Notes: a model not told the origin generated them from the letters alone. A DNA stretch of 10,516 nucleotides from Zelonia costaricensis (GCA_030849075.1 JASAOO010002824.1:1-10516), one strand, 5' to 3'; positions 1 through 8,539 are shown, numbered from the stretch's first letter. Program-made: numbers and translations.

Positions 1-1457
1 GCTGCAGGAGGTGAGATGAAGGGCGAAGAACGCATAACCCGGGCATCACCAAAGTTGTGTAGAGTGTTGTGCGTAGCAGAGAGAGAGAGACCAGGCAAGA
101 CGGACAGGGGACAGGGCGATTATGTCGTAGTGCGGGGGGTATCCAGAGGCGCTGAGCGGCGCTTTAGCATTGTGCGCACTATCATGTGCACGTTTCAGTC
201 CGACAAGTTGAGGTGCCCGCCACCATGCACGGTGGACACACGATGGCTGTGAATGAGGAGAGACGGGCCAGCGGCATCGGCCGCGTCATGTGCACGCTGC
301 GTCGGCTTGTACGTGGACGCGTGCGCAAAAGGTGTGGAGATGGCTAGAAGCTTTTTAGCATGACGGCCATGGCCGCGATGGCCTTCTCGCATTTATCATC
401 AAAGTAGCTGAAGATCCGCTGTAGCAGCGCGCTTCGTAGAGGTTGCTTTCGGGTGACGTCATTCTCTGAGTGCTGCACACACGGTATGGTGGAGGGATGG
501 GGAGTAAGCCAGCATAATTAGACATCCGCCTTCCGGTACGGTGCACTGGCCGGGGACAGCACCCACAGAGGAGGCGGGGGGAAGGGGGGGGGGGCATGGA
601 CGTGGAGACACAACGGCGAAAGAAAAAGCGTCGAAGCGCCACAGGCGCGAGACTGGGAGACGGTAGGATGAAGACGAAGATAAAAGGTGCGGAGGAAGGG
701 CCTAAGGAAGCATCGCGCAGCGTGGCAGCTGAAGTCCGACCCTCGAAGTGGCACCGCCTCCACGTCGCCTTTAAGCAAAGTCATTAGCGTACGCCGAAGA
801 CTTGAGGGTTGGGGGGGGACAGGGTGAGGGCGGTCTGACTCTCTCGACGCTGCCCAGCGGCAGTGGGGAAAGCGGCGCGGAGGTGACAGCGCTCATGTCC
901 TGTCGCATTCTCCATCTCTATTTCAGAGAAGGCGTGGCGTGCGGGAGGGCGAGGGCTTCGGTTCTTGTGTACGTTAGTGGTGGCGCAACGACTGCTCCAC
1001 TCTCGCCCCCCCCCCGACCCCTATCCTCATTCCCAGCCCTTCCCTTCTCTCCTCTACCCCGCCGCGTGAGCGCTCATCAGATGCACCTCTACAACGTGTC
1101 GACCCTCTTCGCCCTCGTCGTATCTACCATCTCTCACACTTCGGGCAAAACGAACGCACCGAGAGAGAGGTGCAGCGGCGGTATGACGGCTACTGTACAG
1201 CAGCTGCTGCTGGTGTTGGTGCGGTGCGTCATACCCACCGCCACGCCCAGTTTGTTCACACCCACACACACACACACATACACAGAGACACACACAGTTA
1301 CGCTTAGACCATCGCGACTCTGGATGCACGGCTGCATCGCTGGGCACGAAAATGCGCCGCATTCCGGCCTGCGAGCGACGGCGTCTCGCAGGCACTCGCG
1401 AGGGGGGCTGCAAGGCCTCGCCCACCGCACGCCGTCAGCGCCTCCTCCATCCGCGGC
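1..1457. other. 3' flank of PP5, no confirmed gene
   Basis: This 1.46 kb stretch lies downstream of the PP5 stop codon in the direction of transcription and should contain the PP5 3' UTR and the following intergenic spacer. Open frames here are short, compositionally biased and match nothing I recognise. Visible elements are a (CA)8 patch, a C10 run at 1006-1015, a G11 run at 584-594, and a plus-strand pyrimidine-rich block around 1003-1066, which is purine-rich in the PP5 transcript. There is also a short inverted repeat at 220-235 (CCACC, 6-nt loop, GGTGG). On the minus strand a pyrimidine tract followed by AG at 802-801 precedes an ATG at 784. That candidate is described as a finding because its 88-codon frame is not convincing. 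Confidence 0.6.
1263..1278. repeat. (CA)8 microsatellite
   Basis: Eight perfect CA units on the plus strand, continuing as an imperfect CA-rich tract to about 1297. It would be a UG repeat in the 3' flank of the PP5 transcript. Confidence 0.9.
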
Positions 1458-2867
1458 TTAAAAGAGGCCGGCACCGGAGGCGTACTGCATCGGCCGCTTA
1501 CCAGGGTGCGGGACGTGGGTGAAGGTGGTGAACTTGGGCTTCATTACGCCGCCGGTGAAGCGGATGAAGGCGCCCTTGTTGCCCATCTGATCGCAGTAGT
1601 TGGGTGCACTGAACACCGTGATGCACTTGCCGTTGTGGTCCACCTCGTAGCCTTCCTCCTTCACCTCATGTGAGCGCACGACCAGCTCGAGGTTGTTGTT
1701 CTTGAGGAAGGTCGCCGTGACATCGGGGCCGAAGGCGGGGCAGCCCACACCGCGCTTGCTCGGCGTGCGGCCCGGCATCGGCTGCGGGTCCGACCAGAGA
1801 CTCTCGCACAGCAGCCCGTCCTCCGGGATCTCGCGAAACCGGTTGGGCTTCTGCAGGTCGGCAATAGTGACGTCGTCGCGCGAGTACAGGCCGCCATGGA
1901 CGACGAAGACGGTGTTGTTGATGATGTGCCCCGTGGGGAGGGCGTTGAAGACTTCAGAGAAGAGGTCGAACACCTCGGACGTGTACTTGGCGCGCACCTC
2001 GCCCTGGAAGCCGTAGACGCGGTTCATGCTGAGGCCCTCGTGGTTGCCGCGCGACAGAAAGACGTGGTCTGGGTAGAGCAGCTTGTACGCGAATAGCGTC
2101 ATGACGTTTTCGACCGAGTAGGAGCCGCGATCGACGAAGTCGCCGTTGAAGAGGTAGCGGTTCGTGGGCGACGGCTTCCCGTTGAGCTTGAAAATGTTCA
2201 GCAGATCGTAGAACTGGCCGTGGGTGTCGCCGCAGACGGTGATGTCCTCGCTGTTGGGCACGGTGACCGTCACGAAGTTCGGGCACTCCCTGAAGCGCTT
2301 CAGCAGCTCCAGCAACATAAACACCACGTCGCGGCGGTCGATCTTCTTCTCGGCGCGGAAGTGCTCCTGCATCGCTTCTACAAACTCCACGGTGATCGTG
2401 TCGTTCTCGATACGGGGGCCGTCGTACGACGCAGCGACGGTGCCCAGCTTGATGGTAACCGAGACGGGCTCGCCGTCCTTCGACTTGATCGCGCTTTCAA
2501 AGCGGAGACGCTTCAGCTCCTTGTCGCACAGGTCGTACTTCTGCTGCGCGTCCTTCTCTGTCGGCACAAGCTTCAGCACCACGCCGAAGTCCTTCTGCGC
2601 GTCCTTGAACTTGCCGAGCAGGAGGTGGGCGGATGCCTTTCGGTAGTACGCCTTTACAAAGCCGGGCTCCATCTCGATTGCGTCCTGCGCGTCTGCCAGC
2701 GCCGCGCCGGGCAGCTCCAGCTTCAGGTACGCAAAGGCGCGGTTGCATAGCAACGTTGGCGTCTTGTACGCCTCGATCGCCTGCGTGTAGGAGTCCACGG
2801 CGTGCTGGAACTTCTTTTCCTGGAAGTACTTGTTGCCCTCCTGCTTGTAGCGGTCCGACTCCTCCAT
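1458..2867 (-). CDS. PP5: Serine/threonine protein phosphatase 5 (TPR-PPP)
   Basis: A 469-residue PP5 that removes phosphate from Ser/Thr residues and is expected to act with Hsp90 (HSP83) in cytosol and nucleus. Three TPRs occupy about residues 4-37, 38-71 and 72-105. The residues that grip the Hsp90 C-terminal EEVD-type tail are all present: K8, N12, N42, K72, R76. The PPP catalytic domain follows a linker: GDTHGQ 213-218, GDFVDRG 242-248, RGNHE 273-277, HGG 324-326, RSHEVK 398-403 and SAPNYC 420-425. Metal ligands are D214, H216, D243, N275, H324 and H400, with H276 as general acid. Human PP5 is about 499 residues; this one lacks the N-terminal lead-in before TPR1. The last residues (QYASGAGLF) replace the longer human tail. 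The ATG at 2867 fits both the TPR1 boundary and an SL acceptor 42 nt upstream. From memory, Leishmania PP5 (LmjF.18.0150) is linked to HSP83 dephosphorylation and stress tolerance. Confidence 0.98.
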   Translation of the reverse strand: MEESDRYKQEGNKYFQEKKFQHAVDSYTQAIEAYKTPTLLCNRAFAYLKLELPGAALADAQDAIEMEPGFVKAYYRKASAHLLLGKFKDAQKDFGVVLKLVPTEKDAQQKYDLCDKELKRLRFESAIKSKDGEPVSVTIKLGTVAASYDGPRIENDTITVEFVEAMQEHFRAEKKIDRRDVVFMLLELLKRFRECPNFVTVTVPNSEDITVCGDTHGQFYDLLNIFKLNGKPSPTNRYLFNGDFVDRGSYSVENVMTLFAYKLLYPDHVFLSRGNHEGLSMNRVYGFQGEVRAKYTSEVFDLFSEVFNALPTGHIINNTVFVVHGGLYSRDDVTIADLQKPNRFREIPEDGLLCESLWSDPQPMPGRTPSKRGVGCPAFGPDVTATFLKNNNLELVVRSHEVKEEGYEVDHNGKCITVFSAPNYCDQMGNKGAFIRFTGGVMKPKFTTFTHVPHPGKRPMQYASGAGLF

Positions 2868-2909
2868 GTCTACGGAGAGCAGAGAAGAAGGCTAAGACAA
2901 AGACACGCG

Positions 2910-2956
2910 CTATGGGGTGGGCAGAGCGAGAAGAAAGAGGGGAGGGAGGGAGGGGG
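2910..2956 (-). promoter_or_regulatory. Predicted SL trans-splice acceptor for PP5
   Basis: Read on the minus strand, a pyrimidine tract (2956 down to about 2923) is followed by its first AG at 2911-2910. This gives a 42-nt 5' UTR without an upstream ATG. Weaker alternative AGs lie at 2893-2892 and at 2871-2870; the last would leave only 2 nt before the start codon. The signal type is established for trypanosomatids; the exact site is inferred. Confidence 0.6.
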
Positions 2957-3765
2957 CTGCTGCGTGCGGGGGTATAGGACCGCAACACGAGACTGGAAGT
3001 GTGGAGAGTCGTGCGTGAACACGCCTACGGCGCTTGTTTATGTGCGGTGTGTGTGCGGGTCGGACAGCGTCAGTGGTGCGTCACGCGGCGCAGGGAGAGA
3101 CAGAGATGGAGAGGAAGGAAAGAAGTGAGGAGGAGAGGTACGGAGTTGCACTTCAGGAAGCACACAGTCGCTGAACCCGCCGGTCACTCGTGAAGGCGGC
3201 CGGGCGCGACTCGCGGGACGGAGACAAACGTGGCACGGCTGCAAAGCCACCCCTCATCCTGCGGCGATGCTGCGTCTCCAGGCGGCACAGCAGCGGAAGG
3301 AAAAGAAGGAGCTACCGCTGTGACAGAGGCTACGGGAGACGCAGTACACGCCATGACGAGAGAGGGAAAGAGCGAACAAGAAGTCAAGTGATGCAGGCAG
3401 ACCATCACAGTGACGTGAAGCCAGCGAAAACGAGACATGCCACCAGCACAGACACACGCGCACACACTCACTGAACAACAGACCTTGAGGTGCAGCCCTC
3501 ATAAGGTGGCCCACAGGGCAAAGCAACGCACGCGCGAGTTTGGGTCGGGGGCAACTAAACGACGGTGAAGCAAGTCGTTAAGCTCAAGGGGGCCACGAGG
3601 AGGAAGAGGAGGAGGAGACGTAGACGACTGCAAGAGCGAGGCGGGGGGAGCAGCGTAAGGACACAGAGAAGCACCCTCGATAGTAGCCACTGCGAGGCGA
3701 TGGCGCCACGCACGCCTCACGCCCCTCTTTCCTCGCGGCTCACAACAATTCCCACTTTACATTTG
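2957..3765. other. Lipase-PP5 intergenic region (lipase 3' UTR and spacer)
   Basis: About 0.8 kb between the lipase stop codon and the PP5 splice signals. It should hold the lipase 3' UTR and its polyadenylation region, since polyadenylation in trypanosomatids is coupled to the next SL acceptor. It contains purine-rich tracts on the plus strand (for example 3099-3137 and 3596-3660) and short CA-rich patches near 3450-3470. Open frames here are short and show no recognisable motifs. I see no RNA gene. Confidence 0.6.
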
Positions 3766-5892
3766 TCAGACAACGGCGCCGTAGTTGACAACGGAGCCGG
3801 TCTCGGTGACCGTCGTCGGCGTATTCTCCACGTAGTGCATCGGCGCCTCCTCCAGTACGGGCGCGAGGTCGGAGATGTCGTCAACGTAGAAGCGCTCCAG
3901 CTCGCCGGCATCCAGCAGCTCCATCGACTTCTTCATGACGCGGTAGAAGCGGTCGGGAAAGTGGTCGGTGAACATGGTGGGAGAGGCGAGCAGCATCTGC
4001 ACCGCCTCCAAGTCGCGCACCACCGGGATGTACACCTCCTCGCTGTACCGCCGGCACCCCGGCAGGCACCACGTGTTCTTGCACACCTCCACGACCTTCA
4101 CAAAGTGGATCATGTAGAAGCAGTTGTACAGCTTATGCGTCTCGGCGGCCGGCATGCAAGGGACGTGGTGCAGTGCTTCCCGGTACTCGGCACTCTCCGG
4201 CGAACGCCGCCCCCGCTGCTCCGCCGCGGTAGAAGGGTGAAACGACTTGGCCACCTCGCCGGTGCGCAGCACGTTCATGAAGATGACGTTCTTGTTCATG
4301 TTGGACGCCGCCAGCACATCGAAGAGGGCCTCGCGGAAGGAGTCGAAGGTGTGCTGTGCCAGTCGAGGGATCATGTCGTAGCCCATGCACCCCGCGGCGA
4401 CAAAGTCCTTCTGGTACTCCATCACCGCCCTCGACACGGTGCCCCCTGGCGGCGCGTACGCAAGGCAGCGCAGCCGGCCTCGCAGCACCGGGTGGTCGGA
4501 CCACAGCATGGCCGACAGGATCAGCGCAACGCCGGCGCCGAGGGAGTGGCCGAGCAGGATGAGCCTCTTGGCAGCAAAGCGGCCGCGCAGCAGCTGCTGC
4601 AGGATGCCGTGGTTCGCCACGTTCTCCAACACGTACTGCGCACACCGCACCATCCCGCCGTGCGCAAAGTACTCGCTTGCCGGAACGCCCGGCGCGGTGT
4701 CGCGCAGCTCCAGCGGCACCGGCAGCGCTGCGAAGTCAGTGACGCAGTCTTCGACGGACATGCTGCCGCGAATCGCAATGATGACGGCGTCACTGCCGCG
4801 GTCGTAGGCGACGTAGTGCACCGGCCGGAAGACTTTGTTCTCCCAGTTGGTCAGCAGCACGTCCTCCTCGGGCACCTGCGTCTCGTGCAGCAGCGCCGTC
4901 ACGTCGCAGAAGCAGCGCTGCTTCAGGTGCCGACCCGGGTGCTGCCGGCAGCACATACACGGGTCGTAGCAGCAGAGCCGCGCCACACCCGTGCCAAAGT
5001 GCTGGAACTCGAACAGCAACCACCCGTAGGCGGCAATGTAGAAGCGACTGTACTGCTGCAGCTCGCGTGCCCACGCCCGCTGCTGCGCCGTCAGCCGCTG
5101 CGCAGGGCGTGCCTGACTCGAGACCCGCTCCGGGTAGCCGTGCGGGTTCGTGCCGTAGTCGACAATACGGGAGAGCAACCCGCGGGAGCGGCTCTGGTAG
5201 CCGTGGAGCAGCAGCGTACCCGCGGCGATGTCGCTGGGCACTATGTCGTAGCCGCGGAACGCGACGGCAAACACCTGCGCCAGGTCCGCGTAGGCCTCCT
5301 CGGTGCTGCTGCGCTTGCCGCACCGACAGCAGCAGATGCGGAACCGCTTCCACCAGGCGTGCGCGTAGTCGCTGCTGTTGCGGTACACGCGGCGACCGCT
5401 CGGGTCGAAGGCGAGGATGAAGGACGCGGCAAAGAGGGCACTGACGGCGAAGTCCATCGCGATGGCGCCGCGGAGCATGTGCCGCGTCGAGGCCCGCGTG
5501 CAAAACGCAGCCTCGCCGTCGTAGATGGCGTACGTGGCGCTCAAACACGTCAGCACAAAAATGCCGACGACAGAGCAGGAGTTGATGTAGAGCAGCACAG
5601 GCACCGCCGCCCGCTTGGACGCCTCGAAGACACCCCCGCGCATGCTGAAGACGGCGGTGAGGAGGAACAGCACGGTGCTCGCGAAGTTGACGCACACGAG
5701 CCCCAGCATGGAGCGCCCCCACGACAGGCTGGCGCCTGCGCAATCGTCCAGGTAGTTGTCGTGTGCCGTGCTGAGACGCGTGACCACCATTACCCCGCTA
5801 GCGGCGAGCAGCATCGCGTGCAGGATGCTGGAAAAGGCGAAGTCGTCCGAGCCGACCCGCCACGCCCGCCCACACCAGACCAGCGAGGGCAT
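3766..5892 (-). CDS. sn-1-specific diacylglycerol lipase-like four-TM lipase (class 3)
   Basis: A 708-residue membrane serine hydrolase predicted to cleave the sn-1 acyl chain of diacylglycerol, giving 2-monoacylglycerol and a fatty acid. It resembles animal DAGL alpha/beta throughout. WRVGSDD is at 11-17. Four hydrophobic helices lie at about 19-39, 62-83, 96-121 and 143-162. SMRGG is at 83-87, FDPSGR at 162-167 and DIVPSDI at 216-222. The nucleophile elbow GHSLGAG is at 448-454, APPGG at 480-484, and the candidate triad is S450, D506 (in GYDMIPR) and H644 (in TDHFP). Cysteine clusters at 187-191 and 307-315 could be palmitoylated. The length is close to DAGL beta (about 670) and lacks the long DAGL alpha tail. 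The ATG at 5892 is chosen because the DAGL-type N-terminus begins there and an SL acceptor sits 51 nt upstream. The frame stays open to 6522, but that extension is largely a translated dinucleotide repeat. Family assignment is strong; substrate is inferred. Confidence 0.95.
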   Translation of the reverse strand: MPSLVWCGRAWRVGSDDFAFSSILHAMLLAASGVMVVTRLSTAHDNYLDDCAGASLSWGRSMLGLVCVNFASTVLFLLTAVFSMRGGVFEASKRAAVPVLLYINSCSVVGIFVLTCLSATYAIYDGEAAFCTRASTRHMLRGAIAMDFAVSALFAASFILAFDPSGRRVYRNSSDYAHAWWKRFRICCCRCGKRSSTEEAYADLAQVFAVAFRGYDIVPSDIAAGTLLLHGYQSRSRGLLSRIVDYGTNPHGYPERVSSQARPAQRLTAQQRAWARELQQYSRFYIAAYGWLLFEFQHFGTGVARLCCYDPCMCCRQHPGRHLKQRCFCDVTALLHETQVPEEDVLLTNWENKVFRPVHYVAYDRGSDAVIIAIRGSMSVEDCVTDFAALPVPLELRDTAPGVPASEYFAHGGMVRCAQYVLENVANHGILQQLLRGRFAAKRLILLGHSLGAGVALILSAMLWSDHPVLRGRLRCLAYAPPGGTVSRAVMEYQKDFVAAGCMGYDMIPRLAQHTFDSFREALFDVLAASNMNKNVIFMNVLRTGEVAKSFHPSTAAEQRGRRSPESAEYREALHHVPCMPAAETHKLYNCFYMIHFVKVVEVCKNTWCLPGCRRYSEEVYIPVVRDLEAVQMLLASPTMFTDHFPDRFYRVMKKSMELLDAGELERFYVDDISDLAPVLEEAPMHYVENTPTTVTETGSVVNYGAVV

Positions 5893-5943
5893 CGTATGCG
5901 CAGGCTGTGCGTGTGTGCTTGTGTGACGATCAGCTTGTAGGCG

Positions 5944-5985
5944 CTTGTGCAGTGCACGAAAGAAGGGCAGGGAGGACGAAAGAGG
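5944..5985 (-). promoter_or_regulatory. Predicted SL trans-splice acceptor for the lipase (proximal)
   Basis: On the minus strand a pyrimidine-rich tract (about 5985 to 5958) is followed by its first AG at 5945-5944. This gives a 51-nt 5' UTR with no upstream ATG. A second, longer pyrimidine tract (about 6187-6146) with AG at 6128-6127 is an alternative that would give a 234-nt leader. Confidence 0.55.
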
Positions 5986-6211
5986 CGACGGCACCGTGAT
6001 GCGCGTCACATGCGCTGCAGAACAGCGTGCGACGTGCCGACTTCGGAAAAGACGGTATACAATGGAAGGCGTGGAGGTGCTGCTCTTCAACGATTCTTCG
6101 AGATCGGGGGAGTCACACGAGGCGAGCTGTGGAGTGACGGGGGACGGTGAAGGAAAAAGAAAACACCGCGAGAGAGAGAGAAAGCGCGTCGTGTAGCTTT
6201 CCCTTGTCTCC

Positions 6212-6214
<3 letters not shown>

Positions 6215-6264
<50 letters not shown>
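6215..6264. repeat. (TG)25 microsatellite
   Basis: Fifty bases of uninterrupted TG on the plus strand, the longest microsatellite in the window. It lies about 320 nt upstream of the lipase start. In the minus-sense transcript it reads as CA, opposite to the other main dinucleotide tracts here. Confidence 0.98.
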
Positions 6265-6265
<1 letters not shown>

Positions 6266-6634
6266 AAGGGGGACGGGGGTGGAGGGAGGCGGGCACACCC
6301 CATCGAAGCGACGAAGCAAGAAAAAAAAAACGTGACAAGGAGCAGTTGCGCGGTGGCACAGGCGTGGCACCCACAGGTTAAAGTAGGGGGCGGGGGCGGC
6401 AGCAGGGGTTGAGGGGGCCCGGCGCACGACGCCACGCTGCGTTGCCGACAGCACCTCCCCCTCATCCGTGTCCTTTTCGTCTCCGGTGCATGCCCGCTAC
6501 GCCCGTGGGCAGACGACACCACAAAGCGCCCAAGCCGTCATTGCGGCCTCGCAGCTCCGTCGGCGTGCGCTTCCCCCAGGCGCACAGGAGCGCACGCCGC
6601 ACGTCGTGGTGTAGTGACGACAGAGAAAGACGAA

Positions 6635-6645
6635 GGGGGGGGGGG
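6635..6645. repeat. G11 homopolymer
   Basis: Eleven consecutive G on the plus strand inside a purine-rich stretch; a likely spot for length variation and sequencing error. Confidence 0.9.
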
Positions 6646-6933
6646 CCGCCCGTCGAAGTTGTTCGTGGAGGTGCGAGAGGAGGAGAGCAGCAGTAGCCAC
6701 CGCTTTGCCCAACGCTGGCGCCGCACGCCCTCTCCTCTCCCCTCCTCTCCTCCCCCATTGGGCTCATCACCCCCCACGCCTCCGGTGGTGCCGTCACGTT
6801 GGCAGGCGTGTCGGTGCGCGTGTGCGCACCGCAGTTTTCTTTTCTCTATTTCGTGAAGTCATGGGAAGAGTAGTCGCGGGCGCTGGAGTGGGAGAGCAAA
6901 GGAGGAAAGGAAGTACCAAAGAAAGCGAGCACG

Positions 6934-6951
6934 CACACACACACACACACA
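6934..6951. repeat. (CA)9 microsatellite
   Basis: Nine perfect CA units on the plus strand; UG in a minus-sense transcript. Confidence 0.9.
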
Positions 6952-7689
6952 ACAGAGGAACGGAGATTCCCGTGCACAGGTGAGGAAGAATAGGAAAAGA
7001 GGAGGGGGGCGTCTGAACCGCACAATCGCGAGCCGCCGCACGTGCGGTGCCCGGCACATGCCGCACCTGCGCGATGAGCCAAGGAACGGAGGAGGGGTGG
7101 AGGTGGAGGTGGGACGCGTGAGGCGGTTGCACGGAGAAACAAGTAAGGGAGCGGAGGCACCGCTCTCGCTGGTGCTGGCACGGCCAAAGCACACACATCC
7201 ACACGCACGCACGTACACACAAACGCGTGTGCTGACGCGGCTAGCCGTATGCCTGCCCTCTCCAGTCCGCCCTCCTCCTCATCCCCCCATAGCTGCCTCT
7301 GTTTTGTGTTCTTCCTTCGCATGCGTGAACGACGCGTCGCACTTCACGTCTCTGCGCCGACGCGGAGCTGCGAGGGGTGGGCGGAGAGACGGGCGGAGGA
7401 CGGGATGAGATACACAGCAGCCAGGAGAGTGAGGGAGAGGGGAGGGGTGGCACTTGTTGCGAGGTTCGTGTATAGACAGAGGGAGAAAGGGGAGGGCGGA
7501 GGAGGCGGGTGAGGCGGCAGCGGCAGCGACAGTGCACGCGCAGCAGGAGACGGCAATGGGGAGAGAGGGGTGAGAGGGGTGAGAGGCGAGCGATGCAGGC
7601 GGGCACGTCGGTTCTACGAGTGGACATCAAGCGTGGCGCTGTGCGGACAGCAAAAGGAGGACGTGGGGCGGGGGAGGTGGGGAGGGGAC

Positions 7690-7704
7690 GGGGGGGGGGG
7701 GGGG
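7690..7704. repeat. G15 homopolymer
   Basis: Fifteen consecutive G on the plus strand, flanked by further G-runs. It has strong quadruplex potential, and its length is uncertain in any assembly. Confidence 0.9.
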
Positions 7705-7970
7705 AGGAGGGCGCATCGCTTACACCACCCTGGCACTCTCAACAAAAACAAGTCGGGTGCTGTCACACCCTCCACCCCTTCAACTCAGGCTCGCCTTCCA
7801 GCATTGCCCATTCTCTGCTGTGGTACGTGTCCCGTGCTCACGCGTCCGGGCCGCATCGCCCACGCCGCCGCTCTGCAGTGCGCCGGTATCGACGCATGGC
7901 GCTGCCGCTGCCGCCCACGTCTTGCCAGCGTTTCGCGCTCCGCAAACGCACATCGGGGGGGAGAGCAAGA

Positions 7971-7990
7971 GGGGGAGGGAGGGGGGGGAG
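7971..7990 (+). other. Potential G-quadruplex motif
   Basis: Runs of G5, G3 and G8 separated by single A residues on the plus strand supply four G-tracts of at least three with one-base loops. This satisfies the usual quadruplex pattern on the strand that is template for the minus-sense transcript. Confidence 0.6.
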
Positions 7991-8523
7991 GCGATGGCAT
8001 TTCCGTCTCTACAAGAAGCGGAGGGAGCGACGCAGGCAATAAAGAAGAGAAAGGTGAGCATGCGCCCTCACGTCGAGGTCCAGGCCACTCCACAAGAGAC
8101 GGCCGTCGCTATGCCCAACATAAGCAAGGGAAGTCAGACAAGCCAAAGCCATCAAAAAGTTGAGCAGGAGAGTGAGAGAGCAGGACACAGTGCCAAGGGA
8201 AATCCCGTCCATGCAGCGCGCACCCAAGCACACGGAAACACGATCACTCTCACAGGCGCCCATCGAGTGACACAGCACACACATAAACACACACACAAAT
8301 GGACGTGTGCGCCGTTCTCGGTTTCCTCCTGTACGGCTGCATCCCGCTCTCCATCCTCAGCTGTCCGCACCCCCGCACTCCCGCACGCACAATCACATGA
8401 ACACTCACACACACATCCGAGGCAAGCACGGATCGTGGGTGCGGAGAGGCAAGGCCGAGGTGCGGTGGTAGAGGCGAACAACCAGAGTAAAGAATCCATT
8501 GAGGTACCCATAACCCTAGCACG

Positions 8524-8539
8524 CACACACACACACACA
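8524..8539. repeat. (CA)8 microsatellite
   Basis: Eight perfect CA units on the plus strand, followed by an imperfect CA/CG-rich tail. Confidence 0.9.

Larger units (their letters stand above)
5986..6930. other. Upstream non-coding region of the lipase
   Basis: No convincing gene. The stretch holds a candidate distal SL acceptor (6127-6128, minus), the (TG)25 microsatellite, an A10 run near 6322-6331 and a G11 run at 6635-6645. It also has a strong plus-strand pyrimidine block at about 6727-6757. Open frames crossing the microsatellite translate into HT or CV dipeptide repeats and are artefacts. Confidence 0.6.

Noticed and set aside
802..1461. 219-residue plus-strand frame antisense to the PP5 3' flank
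   Set aside because: Low complexity (Pro runs, Thr-His repeats), opposite to the local transcription direction, and no recognisable motif.
1954..2750. Overlapping frames on both strands within PP5
   Set aside because: All lie inside the well-supported PP5 coding sequence and carry none of its motifs.
3565..5940. 791-residue open frame on the plus strand opposite the lipase
   Set aside because: It exactly overlies the lipase and is rich in Arg, Val, His and Gln with no motifs. Such long antisense frames arise from the strong third-position GC bias of the real gene.
5893..6522. N-terminal extension of the lipase frame to an ATG at 6522 (918 residues)
   Set aside because: The added 210 residues include a His-Thr run that is the translated microsatellite and otherwise low-complexity sequence. 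The DAGL-like N-terminus begins at 5892, and two SL acceptors lie inside the extension.
8506..8520. Telomere-like CCCTAA-type fragment
   Set aside because: Only a single partial match (ACCCTAG) with no tandem repetition.
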